Shown: positions 1 to 7,951, numbered from the stretch's first letter. The stretch: 34,467 bases of DNA from CAZVCJ01 sp964625745 (GCA_964625745.1 CAZVCJ010000022.1:1-34467); one strand, 5' to 3'. Numbers and translations are program-made. Notes: a model not told the origin generated them from the sequence alone.

Positions 1-42
1 CAGATTGGGCTGAGGCTGTCTCTGATTGTTAACGTGCTATTT

Positions 43-3000
43 TTACCTTAATGCCAAATAAGGCTCATCCTCTGCAAATTGCTCCTTCACACCCGCCGAT
101 TTACCTTTCTTTTGCAAGGCTTCTGTAACTTCACTCTTGTACTCTGGCACCTCAATCTGTTCGGACAATTCTTTCGCTTCATCAAGCATCTCTCGCTTGA
201 TCATCTCGATAGCAATGACAGACCAAGTGTGTGGTAACCAACCAAGACGTTGATCAGGTAGCTTGCGGGCGACTTCCAAAGCCAGGTCCAATTCCCCTTT
301 TTCAGCTAAACACTTTGCCAACTCTGACCAGAACTTATAATCGTGCCGACTGGATTCCAAGACTTCCGCCTCGATCAGAATTCTATCAATGATCTTCTGA
401 GCTTCGCGCGGCTCAATCTCCACCAACTCATCTACAACTTTCCCCCACTGCTCGAGTGATCTTCTTCGCGAAAGCGGGAAAAGCCCCGGTTCTTCTGGGC
501 CGCGTTGAAGCTCTTCAATCGCCTCCGCAATGAGATTTGCTTGGGGAATATCATGTCTTTCAAGCATTGCCTCTGCAATCTCAATCAGAGTCAAACCTCG
601 CTCCCATCCCGTGACCTGTTTTGCTAGATCGCACGCTTCCGTAACATGTCCCTCAAGCACATAGTGACGAGCTAGGCACCGGTTTATCTTCGGCGAAGTG
701 ACCGTATCCTCTGTCTCTTTAACAAGCTGCTGAATCTTACCCATCTCTCCCGACATCGCGGCTTGGTAAGCAATCTCCTGATATGCCCAAGTCTTCTCAC
801 CTACGGGCACGAGGTCACGTACCACTTCCTCTGCCCAGTCATAGGCTCCAGCCCTTGCCAATTCTTCAGCTATTATGAACTCTGCCCGTGTTTCATGGTT
901 CTCCTTTATCCTCTCCAAGTCCAGTAGAGCACGACGAAAAAGCTCGTCACTTCTCTCAGGATCAAATACTCTGAAAGCACCAGCTACCTTCGCGAGTGCC
1001 GAGTTGCCATATGGGGTATCAGTCCAGTTGTCAATGATCTCCAGACAGCATCCCAATAGCGAAAGGACCTGCTTAGGAGCAATGGTGGTAGCGTCTGCTA
1101 CTTCACTGATCACCTCGTGGATAGCGTGGATCCTGTAAGCTTCGTCAACCTTTTCAGCACGGTCGAGAGCCTGTCTTAGAACGGATAAGCCACGATCAGG
1201 GCTAAAGCGCAACAGGTTCCTACCGACAGCGCAAAGCGCGCTGACCCTTTCCCATTCGTCACTGGTCTGTTTGGCAATCTCAATGGCCTGTTCAGAAACG
1301 TTCTTGGCGCTGGCCTTCTGGTCTTGTTTCCAAAGCACAGACGCGATTGAACTGAGTGCTTCAGATCGGCGACGTTCATCGACCATTAACTCTGCGATTT
1401 GGAGCGCCTCCTCAGCCCTATCTAACCTGGATAGTGCTGCTAATACCACAGGTGGCACCTCGGTAGACAATGATCCCAACGTTCCCACCAACAAACTGTA
1501 GGCTATCAATCTGGGTAAACTCTCTTCTGCTTTGCTATCCACTGCACAGATAGCCAGCTCCACATCTCTGGAGAAGCTATGATGTGAACCCAATGCTACT
1601 CGCTTAGTCTTACACCAGGCTTCGCTCTCTACCAAAGCATATAACTGCTCGAACCATCCGGCCCCTTCCAGGTGAACAGCCAAGTGGCGCAGGCCGTAGT
1701 AGCCGTCCAGGTCTCGTTTTTCTGGGTCCTGCAACTCCGGCAGCCCAGCCTCCAGCCCACCCCAGGCTACCAGGTAATGATCCGCAAGACGGCCGTGTGC
1801 CTCTCGAGTTGCTTCGGCCAGTTCATCTACTAGCGCTTCTTCCGCCGCAGTGAGCTTCTCGTGCTCCACCCGACCGTCAAAGAACTCACGCAGCGTGGCG
1901 TGATAGAAGCGATAGCAAGCATCCTGCCCCTCTTCAGCGATAGCTAGAAAGGGACGCCAGCGCTCGTTCAGCAATCGGCGCAGTTTTTGCACTGGCGTCT
2001 TCACATGAGCCCACTCGGCCAAGCGCTCAACGGTGACGGCCTCTTGTGCTGCCGCCAGGGAGGTCAACAAAGGTAGATAGACCTCATACCACTTGACTTC
2101 GTCTTCGTCCCGCCAGCGCTGCCAGTAGCGGGCGTAGTATTGGGTCATCCCATCCGGCAGGGCATCCAGGTCCAGCGGTGACCGCTCGCTCCGTTCAATC
2201 TCGTGGACCACGTAGTGCAAATAGATCCACACCCCACGGCACTTTTCCAGCAAAGTTGTGGTGAATTGCTCCGGCCTATAACCGCTCTCTTCCAATGCCT
2301 GGACAATGCCGGACCAGGTGGCTGCCTTTTCCAGGAAGCGGCGCATGTCGGCCAGGTTTTCAGCGCTCTCGGCCAACAAGGGGAAGACCCGGCGTGGGGC
2401 CTCCACCTGCATGGTCACCGCCACCGGCCGCTCAGAGACGATCAGGTACACCCCTTCCGGCAGTACTCGGGGCAGACCCAGAACGTTCTGATCGTAGGGG
2501 GTACCAGCCTCGTCCAGGGCATCCACCACCAGGATGATCTTCTCCCCCGGCTTCACTTCATCCCTTTTCCGGGCGGCCTCGGCCAGCAAATTCTGGAGGA
2601 AGTCGGGGTGGGCGGCTGCCCCAGGCAGGACGCCCTCGGCAACGTAGGGATTCAATTCCCAGGCCCGCACCAGTTGGGCAGCCAGGTTCTTCAGCCCCCG
2701 GCCCACCCCCTCCAACCCCGGCGCCAGCTCCACAAAGTGGTGGATGTAGCCCCGCTCCCGCGACAGCCAGGCCAGGAAGGTCGTCTTCCCCAGCCCAGCT
2801 CCAGCCTCTAGGATGAAAACGCCCCGATCATGCTTATGCAAGAAGCAATCCACCTCCTGCAGGAGCCACTCCCGGCCGGTGAAGCACTTCAGGTCCACCC
2901 GTTCGAAGACCGACCAGGGAGGTATGTAGGCATCACGCAGGCGTTCGTAGTCACCAACGAAGACCTGGTTGTGATTGCCGGTAATGAAGATGCCGCCGAT

Positions 3001-3642
3001 GGCATCCCTGCCAATGGCCACACTCCGCTCGCCCCATGCGACGACATACCCAGCCGCCCGCAGCTGCGCCAGCAGATCCTGGTTCAGCGCGTTCAGGTCC
3101 TTGATCGCCGCGAGCAAGACCTGGGCTTCCTCACGGGGAAACTCTCCCTGGGCTGCCTTTTCCAGCAGGGGGGGCAGGTACTCGTCGAACAACCAGTTGT
3201 GTAGGTCGGCTGTCACGTTGGCCGCCAGGCCATCGGGCGTGGTGAAAGGCGGATGATCGATAGTGTGGTGCTGGCGCAATTCTTCCTTCAGTCTTGCCAG
3301 CCGATCGGCTTTCTCGGGGTCGGTTTCCCACCACTCGGGAGGAATGTGCGCTTTGTCCTTGAAGTAGATGCGGCAGGGCAGGCCCTGCTCCCGTGCTCGG
3401 CGGTATTCGGCCTCGGTGATGCCGGAGCCATAGCGCCCAGCGAGGATGCCGATGTAGACCTGACAACGGTCTACTTCGTCCAGTGAGGCCCGACGCGTAT
3501 CCTCGTCCCGGCTGCCGAAGTACTCCATGCCGACGAACTTAGTCTCCCTCAGCCGTTGCAGTGCTTTCTCTATTGCCTCTCGCTCTGGCTGCAGGTCCAG
3601 CCAAGTGGAACTGACGAAAACGTTTACCAGAGAAGCCATCAT
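43..3642 (-). CDS. DUF4062-NACHT STAND NTPase with helical-repeat C terminus
   Basis: A 1199-residue cytoplasmic protein with no signal peptide or obvious membrane span. Residues 5-110 form a DUF4062 domain, opening with VFVSSTWLDLQPERE, the signature shared with the N termini of TEP1 and NPHP3. A short spacer with SVAIGRDAIGG and ITGNHNQV (about 207-228) is typical of bacterial STAND proteins. The NACHT/AAA core follows: Walker A GAGAGLGKT with Lys286, and Walker B VVDALDEAG with Asp374 and acidic 377-378. Residues from about 740 to 1190 are amphipathic helical repeats of TPR type, the likely sensor. The start is the first of two adjacent ATGs; AAGGAG lies 8 nt upstream. Such architectures usually couple ligand sensing to oligomerisation and serve signalling or antiviral defence. 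That role here is inference: no defence genes are adjacent and the effector activity of DUF4062 is not established. Confidence 0.9.
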   Translation of the reverse strand: MMASLVNVFVSSTWLDLQPEREAIEKALQRLRETKFVGMEYFGSRDEDTRRASLDEVDRCQVYIGILAGRYGSGITEAEYRRAREQGLPCRIYFKDKAHIPPEWWETDPEKADRLARLKEELRQHHTIDHPPFTTPDGLAANVTADLHNWLFDEYLPPLLEKAAQGEFPREEAQVLLAAIKDLNALNQDLLAQLRAAGYVVAWGERSVAIGRDAIGGIFITGNHNQVFVGDYERLRDAYIPPWSVFERVDLKCFTGREWLLQEVDCFLHKHDRGVFILEAGAGLGKTTFLAWLSRERGYIHHFVELAPGLEGVGRGLKNLAAQLVRAWELNPYVAEGVLPGAAAHPDFLQNLLAEAARKRDEVKPGEKIILVVDALDEAGTPYDQNVLGLPRVLPEGVYLIVSERPVAVTMQVEAPRRVFPLLAESAENLADMRRFLEKAATWSGIVQALEESGYRPEQFTTTLLEKCRGVWIYLHYVVHEIERSERSPLDLDALPDGMTQYYARYWQRWRDEDEVKWYEVYLPLLTSLAAAQEAVTVERLAEWAHVKTPVQKLRRLLNERWRPFLAIAEEGQDACYRFYHATLREFFDGRVEHEKLTAAEEALVDELAEATREAHGRLADHYLVAWGGLEAGLPELQDPEKRDLDGYYGLRHLAVHLEGAGWFEQLYALVESEAWCKTKRVALGSHHSFSRDVELAICAVDSKAEESLPRLIAYSLLVGTLGSLSTEVPPVVLAALSRLDRAEEALQIAELMVDERRRSEALSSIASVLWKQDQKASAKNVSEQAIEIAKQTSDEWERVSALCAVGRNLLRFSPDRGLSVLRQALDRAEKVDEAYRIHAIHEVISEVADATTIAPKQVLSLLGCCLEIIDNWTDTPYGNSALAKVAGAFRVFDPERSDELFRRALLDLERIKENHETRAEFIIAEELARAGAYDWAEEVVRDLVPVGEKTWAYQEIAYQAAMSGEMGKIQQLVKETEDTVTSPKINRCLARHYVLEGHVTEACDLAKQVTGWERGLTLIEIAEAMLERHDIPQANLIAEAIEELQRGPEEPGLFPLSRRRSLEQWGKVVDELVEIEPREAQKIIDRILIEAEVLESSRHDYKFWSELAKCLAEKGELDLALEVARKLPDQRLGWLPHTWSVIAIEMIKREMLDEAKELSEQIEVPEYKSEVTEALQKKGKSAGVKEQFAEDEPYLALR

Positions 3643-3794
3643 CTCGTCTTCTCCTTCATCTCCACAAGCCTGATCGCCAACTCCTCAAAATACTCACGAT
3701 TCTCCAGCTTCTCCCGCCAGCCCTGCGGGATGGCTTCAACGCCAGGTGTCCTCTGCGCTATGAGTATTATAACATCTTTCAGGGGATTTGCCAA
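3639..3794 (-). other. Open leader frame overlapping the STAND gene start
   Basis: An uninterrupted 51-codon frame lies directly upstream of the DUF4062-NACHT gene. Its TGA stop overlaps the ATGATG start, as in translational coupling. The last 33 codons read like real protein (for example EAIPQGWREKLENREYF, then EELAIRLVEMKEKTR). No ATG opens it: the earliest in-frame candidate is a TTG that coincides with the predicted -35 box, so under that promoter only late GTG, TTG or ATG codons could be used. It may be the 3' remnant of a lost upstream gene, an unusual leader peptide, or an unrecognised N-terminal extension with a different start. No family is recognised. Confidence 0.3.
3766..3794 (-). 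promoter_or_regulatory. Predicted sigma-70-type promoter of the STAND gene
   Basis: On the minus strand TTGGCA (3789-3794) is followed, after exactly 17 nt, by a perfect TATAAT (3766-3771). Transcription would start near 3759 and leave a leader of roughly 115 nt before the STAND gene. Confidence 0.6.
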
Positions 3795-3803
3795 CGATCA
3801 AGA

Positions 3804-3911
3804 AGCCTGGCGATAAATCGCCAGGCTAAAAAGCCGAAGCCCGCTGAAACGGGCTATTCCAGGGCGATTTATCGCCCTTTGCCCTCTCAGCCCGACGATT
3901 CATCGTTGGGC
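3804..3911 (-). terminator. Hairpin cluster ending the membrane-protein operon
   Basis: Four inverted repeats lie in about 108 nt. 3890-3911 is a 10-bp stem with one G-T pair that spans the TGA stop of the 502-aa gene. 3862-3877 has GGGCGAT/ATCGCCC arms with a 2-nt loop. 3838-3855 has AGCCCG/CGGGCT arms. 3804-3827 has 11-bp arms, AGCCTGGCGAT and its complement, around AA. The hairpins sit directly behind the operon and share a GCGAT..ATCGC core, so they may double as a dispersed palindromic repeat. The T-run is weak, so rho-independent termination is likely but not certain. Confidence 0.55.
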
Positions 3912-5408
3912 GGCCAGGAAACCGAAGCTCTCAACCACTCGCTGGATGGGTGGCAGGAGCCACTGCGGGCGGAGGCCCAGCCCCAGGCAGAGGACGATCA
4001 TCGCCAGGATCATGAGGGAAGCAATGATGGGCTCTCGTTTCACGTTGGATTCAGGGGACGGAGCTAGAAGGATACTCAAGCCGCGCAGGTAGCCAAAGGC
4101 CACGCCTGCTCCGGATAGCAGCATGACGAGAGCTAAATCAGGTGCTGAGAGGAGGCGATAGATGGCCCATCGGCTGGGAAAGCCAGCAGTCAGGGGCATC
4201 CCCGCCAGGGATAGGCCGCCCAGCACGAGACCAGCCGTTGAAAGGGGCAAACGCCTGGCCACGCCAGCTAAATTGGCGAAGGAATCGCTTCCCACACGAT
4301 GATGCACCACGGCCAGCCCCATGGCCGTCAACATCAAGCCCACGGAGCGATAGGCAACCTGCAACAGGGCAGCGGTAAGAGCCGTTGGGGAAGCGACGCC
4401 CAAAGCCACCAGGGTGCACCCCATGTCGCTCAAGACCGCGTAGCCCAGGAGATGGCCGAAATCCCGTTGGGCGAAAGCCAGCAGCCCGCCAAGGGCGGCC
4501 ATCAAAAGGCCACCTATGCGCAGGAGACGAAAGACCTGGAGATTTTCGGGCAGCCAGGCGTAAGATTGCAGGAGCTCCAGCATCAGCAAAAGCACCACGG
4601 CGTTGGTCATGGTCAGAACGAAGGCGGCTACCACAGGAGGGGCATCTGCGGCCACGGCTGAGACCCAACTGTGGAAGGGCACCACCGCCAGGAGGATGGC
4701 GAATCCTATTGCCAGGAGGACGGCGGCGTAACGGAGGAGGGCCAGATTGTCGGGGTTGAGAGCCTGGAAGTCTATCAGCCAGGGGGTTATCAGCAAAGGG
4801 GGAACAGCCAGGCTCACCATGACCAGATAGCGCAGAGCTCCGCGCCCTGGGCCTGCCCTGAGCGATGTACTGAGCCCTTCGGCAAGCTCAGGACGGCGCC
4901 TGTCGAAGGGCCCAGTCGCTTGCCCTGAGGCCGCTTTGCTTACACGTCGAAGCGAAGGGCCCTGCCTATCGCCCTGGACGACGAAGACCGCAATGATGCT
5001 CGCTATCCACAGGAAGAGAACGGCGAAGAGGAAGTGACGGATCATGACCGCCGCGTTGAGCAAGCTCAGGATGATCAAGCCCAAAGGGAAAAACAGGCCG
5101 CCCTGGGACACGCGCCAGGCGAAGAGGAAGGCGATGGCGGCTATCAGGCAAATGAAACCCACGGTCAAGCCGCCGGCAAGCTCCAGGGTGAACTCCCGCC
5201 CCAGCACCATCATCGGCTCGCCCAGGACTACCTCCAAGCCAAGCACGGAGGCTGGTCGGTCGAAGGTCAAACCCAGGCAAAGGCTGGCCATGATCAGCGC
5301 CGTGGCCGAAGCGAGAGAAGCCGCCAGGAGCGCCCAGCGGCGCAAGAGATAGACCACGGGGGCCAAAGCCAGGGGCAAGACCATCAGGAACAGGGGGGCA
5401 GTTATCAT
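3900..5408 (-). CDS. Antiporter-like membrane subunit (NuoN/HyfF-type family)
   Basis: A 502-residue, almost wholly hydrophobic protein with about 13-14 predicted membrane spans, the size and pattern of the proton-conducting NuoL/M/N and HyfB/D/F family. The core PFHSWVSAVAADAPPVVAAF (about 245-265) matches the family's PFHxWxPDxxxxAPTPVxA block. The residue where the family usually has the channel lysine is Asn269 (TMTNAVV), and the lysine of the following helix appears as Gly318 (DFGHLLGYAVLS), so proton pumping is uncertain. Residues about 145-188 are a hydrophilic insertion coding for GLSTSLRAG, produced by an interspersed repeat. The ATG overlaps the stop of the upstream gene by four bases (ATGA), indicating coupling. 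It is the last gene of a three-gene operon without visible redox subunits. Confidence 0.75.
   Translation of the reverse strand: MITAPLFLMVLPLALAPVVYLLRRWALLAASLASATALIMASLCLGLTFDRPASVLGLEVVLGEPMMVLGREFTLELAGGLTVGFICLIAAIAFLFAWRVSQGGLFFPLGLIILSLLNAAVMIRHFLFAVLFLWIASIIAVFVVQGDRQGPSLRRVSKAASGQATGPFDRRRPELAEGLSTSLRAGPGRGALRYLVMVSLAVPPLLITPWLIDFQALNPDNLALLRYAAVLLAIGFAILLAVVPFHSWVSAVAADAPPVVAAFVLTMTNAVVLLLMLELLQSYAWLPENLQVFRLLRIGGLLMAALGGLLAFAQRDFGHLLGYAVLSDMGCTLVALGVASPTALTAALLQVAYRSVGLMLTAMGLAVVHHRVGSDSFANLAGVARRLPLSTAGLVLGGLSLAGMPLTAGFPSRWAIYRLLSAPDLALVMLLSGAGVAFGYLRGLSILLAPSPESNVKREPIIASLMILAMIVLCLGLGLRPQWLLPPIQRVVESFGFLAAQR
4845..4975 (-). repeat. In-frame repeat insertion in the 502-aa membrane gene
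   Basis: Two copies of the CTTGTCGAAGGG-type repeat lie in opposite orientations: an inverted copy at 4872-4894 (CCCTTCGGCAAGCTCAGGAC core) and CCTGTCGAAGGG at 4899-4910. They keep the frame open and encode a charged loop between predicted membrane helices. Limits are approximate and set by loss of hydrophobicity. Confidence 0.6.
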
Positions 5409-6190
5409 CTCTCCTCCCCTGCCGTCAATTCAGCTTCCGAGACTCCGGTTAGATAAGCAATGGCTAAAGCGATGAGGAAGTTGGCTATCCCCAGGAAGCC
5501 GACCACGCTCAAGCTGCGTTCCAGCACGGAAAAGAACAACTCGAAGCCAGTGATGAAGGTGAGAAGCCCCATCCCGGCTTTCAGCGGCTCATCGGTCAGC
5601 ATCAGCACCAACAAGCCCAGCGAGGCCAGCCAGTAGCAGGCAAAGCCAACGTCCGACGGTACCTCAGGCAGAGGGTAGCGCCTTGACAGGCTGTAGACGG
5701 CCAACCCCACGAAGAGGGCAGCCAAAAGGCGAAAGGCGAAATCCGCCAGCGGGGCCTCTCCCCCGGTCTTGGAGGTTGGAGGTTGGAGGCCTGCCCTGAG
5801 CCTGGTCGAAGGGTTGGAGGTCGGAGGAGCAAGGCGGCGTGAGCGGCCATCCACGCCCTCCCCCCCTCGATCCCCCCCAACTTTGAGGGGGAAGTCGCTA
5901 TCCTCCGGCTGCAATGGCAGCGCCTCGCTGCTCTCGCTGACCAGGCGAGCCGTCAGGTACAGGACGACACACACCAGATCGCCGATGAGTATCTTGGTCA
6001 GGGCTACCTGGGGTTGGATGAGTTGAGTCAGCAAGAGGCCCACCAGGACGTATTGCCCCAGTAGCGCTGCCAGCGAGAAGCGCCAATCCCTGATGACCAC
6101 GATGAGGCCGGCGGTGATGACCAAACCGATGACAGCCGGCGTGGTTGTGAGGAATGAGAGTTTGGCTAAGACATCTGGTAAAGTAGGCAT
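5405..6190 (-). CDS. HyfE/NuoK-like multi-spanning membrane protein
   Basis: 261 residues from the ATG at 6190 (MPTLPDVLAKL). Longer frames upstream run through the 3' end of the preceding membrane gene and are unlikely. About three to four membrane helices precede and three to four follow a hydrophilic block at residues 97-142. The last helices (GLLTFITGFELFFSVLERS, then GIANFLIALAIAYLTG) resemble the NuoK-like C-terminal half of hydrogenase-4 component E, and the gene lies between two antiporter-like genes as hyfE does between hyfD and hyfF. Assignment is by pattern and position, not by a diagnostic motif. The hydrophilic block is built entirely from interspersed repeats, so the ancestral protein was probably about 45 residues shorter. 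It starts 11 nt after the 566-aa gene and overlaps the next start by 4 bp. Confidence 0.65.
   Translation of the reverse strand: MPTLPDVLAKLSFLTTTPAVIGLVITAGLIVVIRDWRFSLAALLGQYVLVGLLLTQLIQPQVALTKILIGDLVCVVLYLTARLVSESSEALPLQPEDSDFPLKVGGDRGGEGVDGRSRRLAPPTSNPSTRLRAGLQPPTSKTGGEAPLADFAFRLLAALFVGLAVYSLSRRYPLPEVPSDVGFACYWLASLGLLVLMLTDEPLKAGMGLLTFITGFELFFSVLERSLSVVGFLGIANFLIALAIAYLTGVSEAELTAGEER
5765..5900 (-). repeat. Stacked repeat insertions in the 261-aa membrane gene
   Basis: Three repeat types are nested here. TTGGAGG direct repeats flank the core (5769-5790 and 5814-5827). A CTTGTCGAAGGG-type element (CCTGAGCCTGGTCGAAGGG) lies at about 5795-5813. A C-run/G-run element ending GGGGGAAGTCG lies at 5856-5897. 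Together they encode PLKVGGDRGGEG, then NPSTRLRAG and QPPTSK, with no frameshift. Confidence 0.65.
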
Positions 6191-6201
6191 AGATTCTCCA
6201 G

Positions 6202-7902
6202 CTATCCGCTTCGTAAGAGCAGGAACGCCATAAGACCCACGACAGCGATCCAACCCAGGTATCCCCTGCCTTCGCTCACCCTCCCCACAATCTGCAAAGC
6301 GCCCGCTACTCCGCCTGCAATCTGCCCGAGGAAGCCATAAAGCCATTCCAGGCAAAGTACTGCCGCCAGCTTCAACCAAAGAGTCTCAACCGGGTCAAAG
6401 ATCCTCCGATGATGACGCTGGAACAGGTACCCTCCCAGGAGAGGTAGAAACAGAACAGCCCATTGGGCCATGGTTGTCGAGCGGAGCAAATCCGCCAAGG
6501 TCGGGAAGGGGGACGCCTCCATCAAGGGGCGCAACGCAGGCAGGTGCAGCCCCAGAATGAGGACCGGCGCAGCCAGTAACGCTGCACCTGCCACGGACGA
6601 CCTTTGGTAAGCAAACTCCGGCGGGAAGACACGAATGGAGATAGCTGCCCACACCTTGAACAAGGCCGCGAATAGAACAGTCTCCGCCAATAAGCCCAGA
6701 GCCAAAAAAGCCGGGTTGCCGCCTGTCAGAAGGAAATGGTAGAGATGCCAACGACCAGCAAAGCCCAGGGTCAGAGGCACTCCGGCCAGGGAAGCCATAG
6801 CCAGACCTGTGGCCGCTCTGGACCAAAGACTGCCCAGCTCGGACCTGTTTTGGCTCAAGAAGAGGAGGCCCAGGCAGAGGACAAGGTTCAGGCTCGAAGA
6901 CAGAACAGCGACTATCGTAGGCGGTTTGGCAATGGCCAGGGATGCGACGGCGTAGCCCACCTGACTGATCATCACAAAGGACAAGGTCTTGCCAGGATCG
7001 GCCTCGACCCAAGCCAGAACAGCGCCAATTAAAAAAGCCAGGCTGCCAGCGATGATCAGTGCTTGCCCATAGGGGAATCCTCCACCCTTCGACAAGCTCA
7101 GGACGCCGCCGGCCCAGACGGAGAGGCGGGCCAGTAGATACAGGCCGGCGCTGACGGGAACAAGGTGGAGCAGGGCCCTGGCAGCCATCCTGCCTTCGAC
7201 GCCGATGGGAATCCAGAGGTGAAGGGGATAGAGCCCTACCCGCATCAGGGCTGCCAGTAAAATGAGACCGAAAACAGGGAGGGAGATGGAACTTGACCTG
7301 AGAGAAAGGCCATCGTCACCTGGAAGCAAGGCTGCCGCCAGCAAGCTCAGACAAGCCAGGCAACTGAGGTTCAGAACGCGGGGGACTATCCTCATCAGCC
7401 GCCCCCCCTCAGTCCCCCCCAACCCTGGGGGGGAAGTCGTCCCTGATTCACCACGGTCGCTGGCAGCGAGGGCCCAGAGGAAAGCCAGATCAAAGATGAC
7501 CCAGCTTGTGCACAGGGTGATCAAGTTAGCCGAGAAGACGAAACTGAAGCCAGCGGCCAGGAGCGCCAGTAGAGTAGCATGGGATGAACCTTCTGAGTAT
7601 TCGGAGCAGCCTAGCCCCGGAGTGATAGTAGCCAGTCCCACCAGGGCCATCAGTGTGGCGAAGAGGAAAGCTAACCCATCAACGTGGTAAGCCAGTTCGC
7701 TCCCCAAGAAGGGACGCCAGCGGGAGATGGTGGTGTTGGCTGACAAGTCCCTGGCGAGAGTAAGCAGAGCCAGAAAAGCCATGCCGACTATCACTAGAGT
7801 CAGGGGACTCCGATTTCGAGGCCCCGCAGCTCTGTTCAGGAGCAAAAGCGCCAGGGCGCCTGCTAAGAGCACGACGATGGGTATGGCAACTGAACCAGGC
7901 AT
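6202..7902 (-). CDS. Antiporter-like membrane subunit (NuoL/NuoM/HyfD-type family)
   Basis: 566 residues from the ATG at 7902, preceded by GGGAG at about 5 nt; a TTG four codons upstream is possible but lacks a spaced ribosome site. About 14 membrane spans. HLWIPIGVEGRMAARALLHL (about 227-246) matches the family's HxWLPxAHxxAPTPVSAxLH block, and DPGKTLSFVMISQVGYAVA (about 302-320) matches the KRxxAYSSIxHxGY block and keeps its lysine (Lys305). The family's preceding channel lysine appears replaced (Ser251 in PVSAGLY), and the usual glutamate of helix 5 reads as Asp in SWVIFDLAFLW. Two in-frame repeats lie in loops: TTSPPGLGGTEGG (about 154-167) and VLSLSKGGG (about 266-275). It is the first gene of the operon; no promoter was recognised. 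Confidence 0.75.
   Translation of the reverse strand: MPGSVAIPIVVLLAGALALLLLNRAAGPRNRSPLTLVIVGMAFLALLTLARDLSANTTISRWRPFLGSELAYHVDGLAFLFATLMALVGLATITPGLGCSEYSEGSSHATLLALLAAGFSFVFSANLITLCTSWVIFDLAFLWALAASDRGESGTTSPPGLGGTEGGRLMRIVPRVLNLSCLACLSLLAAALLPGDDGLSLRSSSISLPVFGLILLAALMRVGLYPLHLWIPIGVEGRMAARALLHLVPVSAGLYLLARLSVWAGGVLSLSKGGGFPYGQALIIAGSLAFLIGAVLAWVEADPGKTLSFVMISQVGYAVASLAIAKPPTIVAVLSSSLNLVLCLGLLFLSQNRSELGSLWSRAATGLAMASLAGVPLTLGFAGRWHLYHFLLTGGNPAFLALGLLAETVLFAALFKVWAAISIRVFPPEFAYQRSSVAGAALLAAPVLILGLHLPALRPLMEASPFPTLADLLRSTTMAQWAVLFLPLLGGYLFQRHHRRIFDPVETLWLKLAAVLCLEWLYGFLGQIAGGVAGALQIVGRVSEGRGYLGWIAVVGLMAFLLLRSG
7085..7104 (-). repeat. CTTGTCGAAGGG-type repeat inside the 566-aa membrane gene
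   Basis: CCCTTCGACAAGCTCAGGAC on the plus strand. The same 20-bp core, in the other orientation, occurs in the rarA upstream region (8081-8100) and the dockerin-protein gene (13162-13181). It is read here as LSLSKG in a predicted loop. Confidence 0.75.
7402..7439 (-). repeat. C-run/G-run repeat inside the 566-aa membrane gene
   Basis: C-run, CTCAGT, C-run, AACCCT, G-run, GAAGTCG. It matches 5856-5897 in the neighbouring gene in layout and in the GGGGGAAGTCG end. Complementary C and G runs could fold into a hairpin. It encodes TTSPPGLGGTEGG in a loop. Confidence 0.65.
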
Positions 7903-7929
7903 GTGTTCTCCCAATACTCATTCCGCTCG

Positions 7930-7951
7930 GCCTGGATCGCCAGATCCAGGC
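7930..7951 (-). other. 9-bp hairpin before the membrane operon
   Basis: GCCTGGATC and its complement GATCCAGGC around GCCA, starting 28 nt upstream of the 566-aa gene's ATG. It would fold in the mRNA leader and could act in attenuation or stability; no function can be read from sequence alone. Confidence 0.4.

Noticed and set aside
3900..7902. Annotation as a complete NADH dehydrogenase or hydrogenase operon
   Set aside because: Only antiporter-like and HyfE-like membrane proteins are present; no redox, quinone-site or NiFe subunit lies in the unit.
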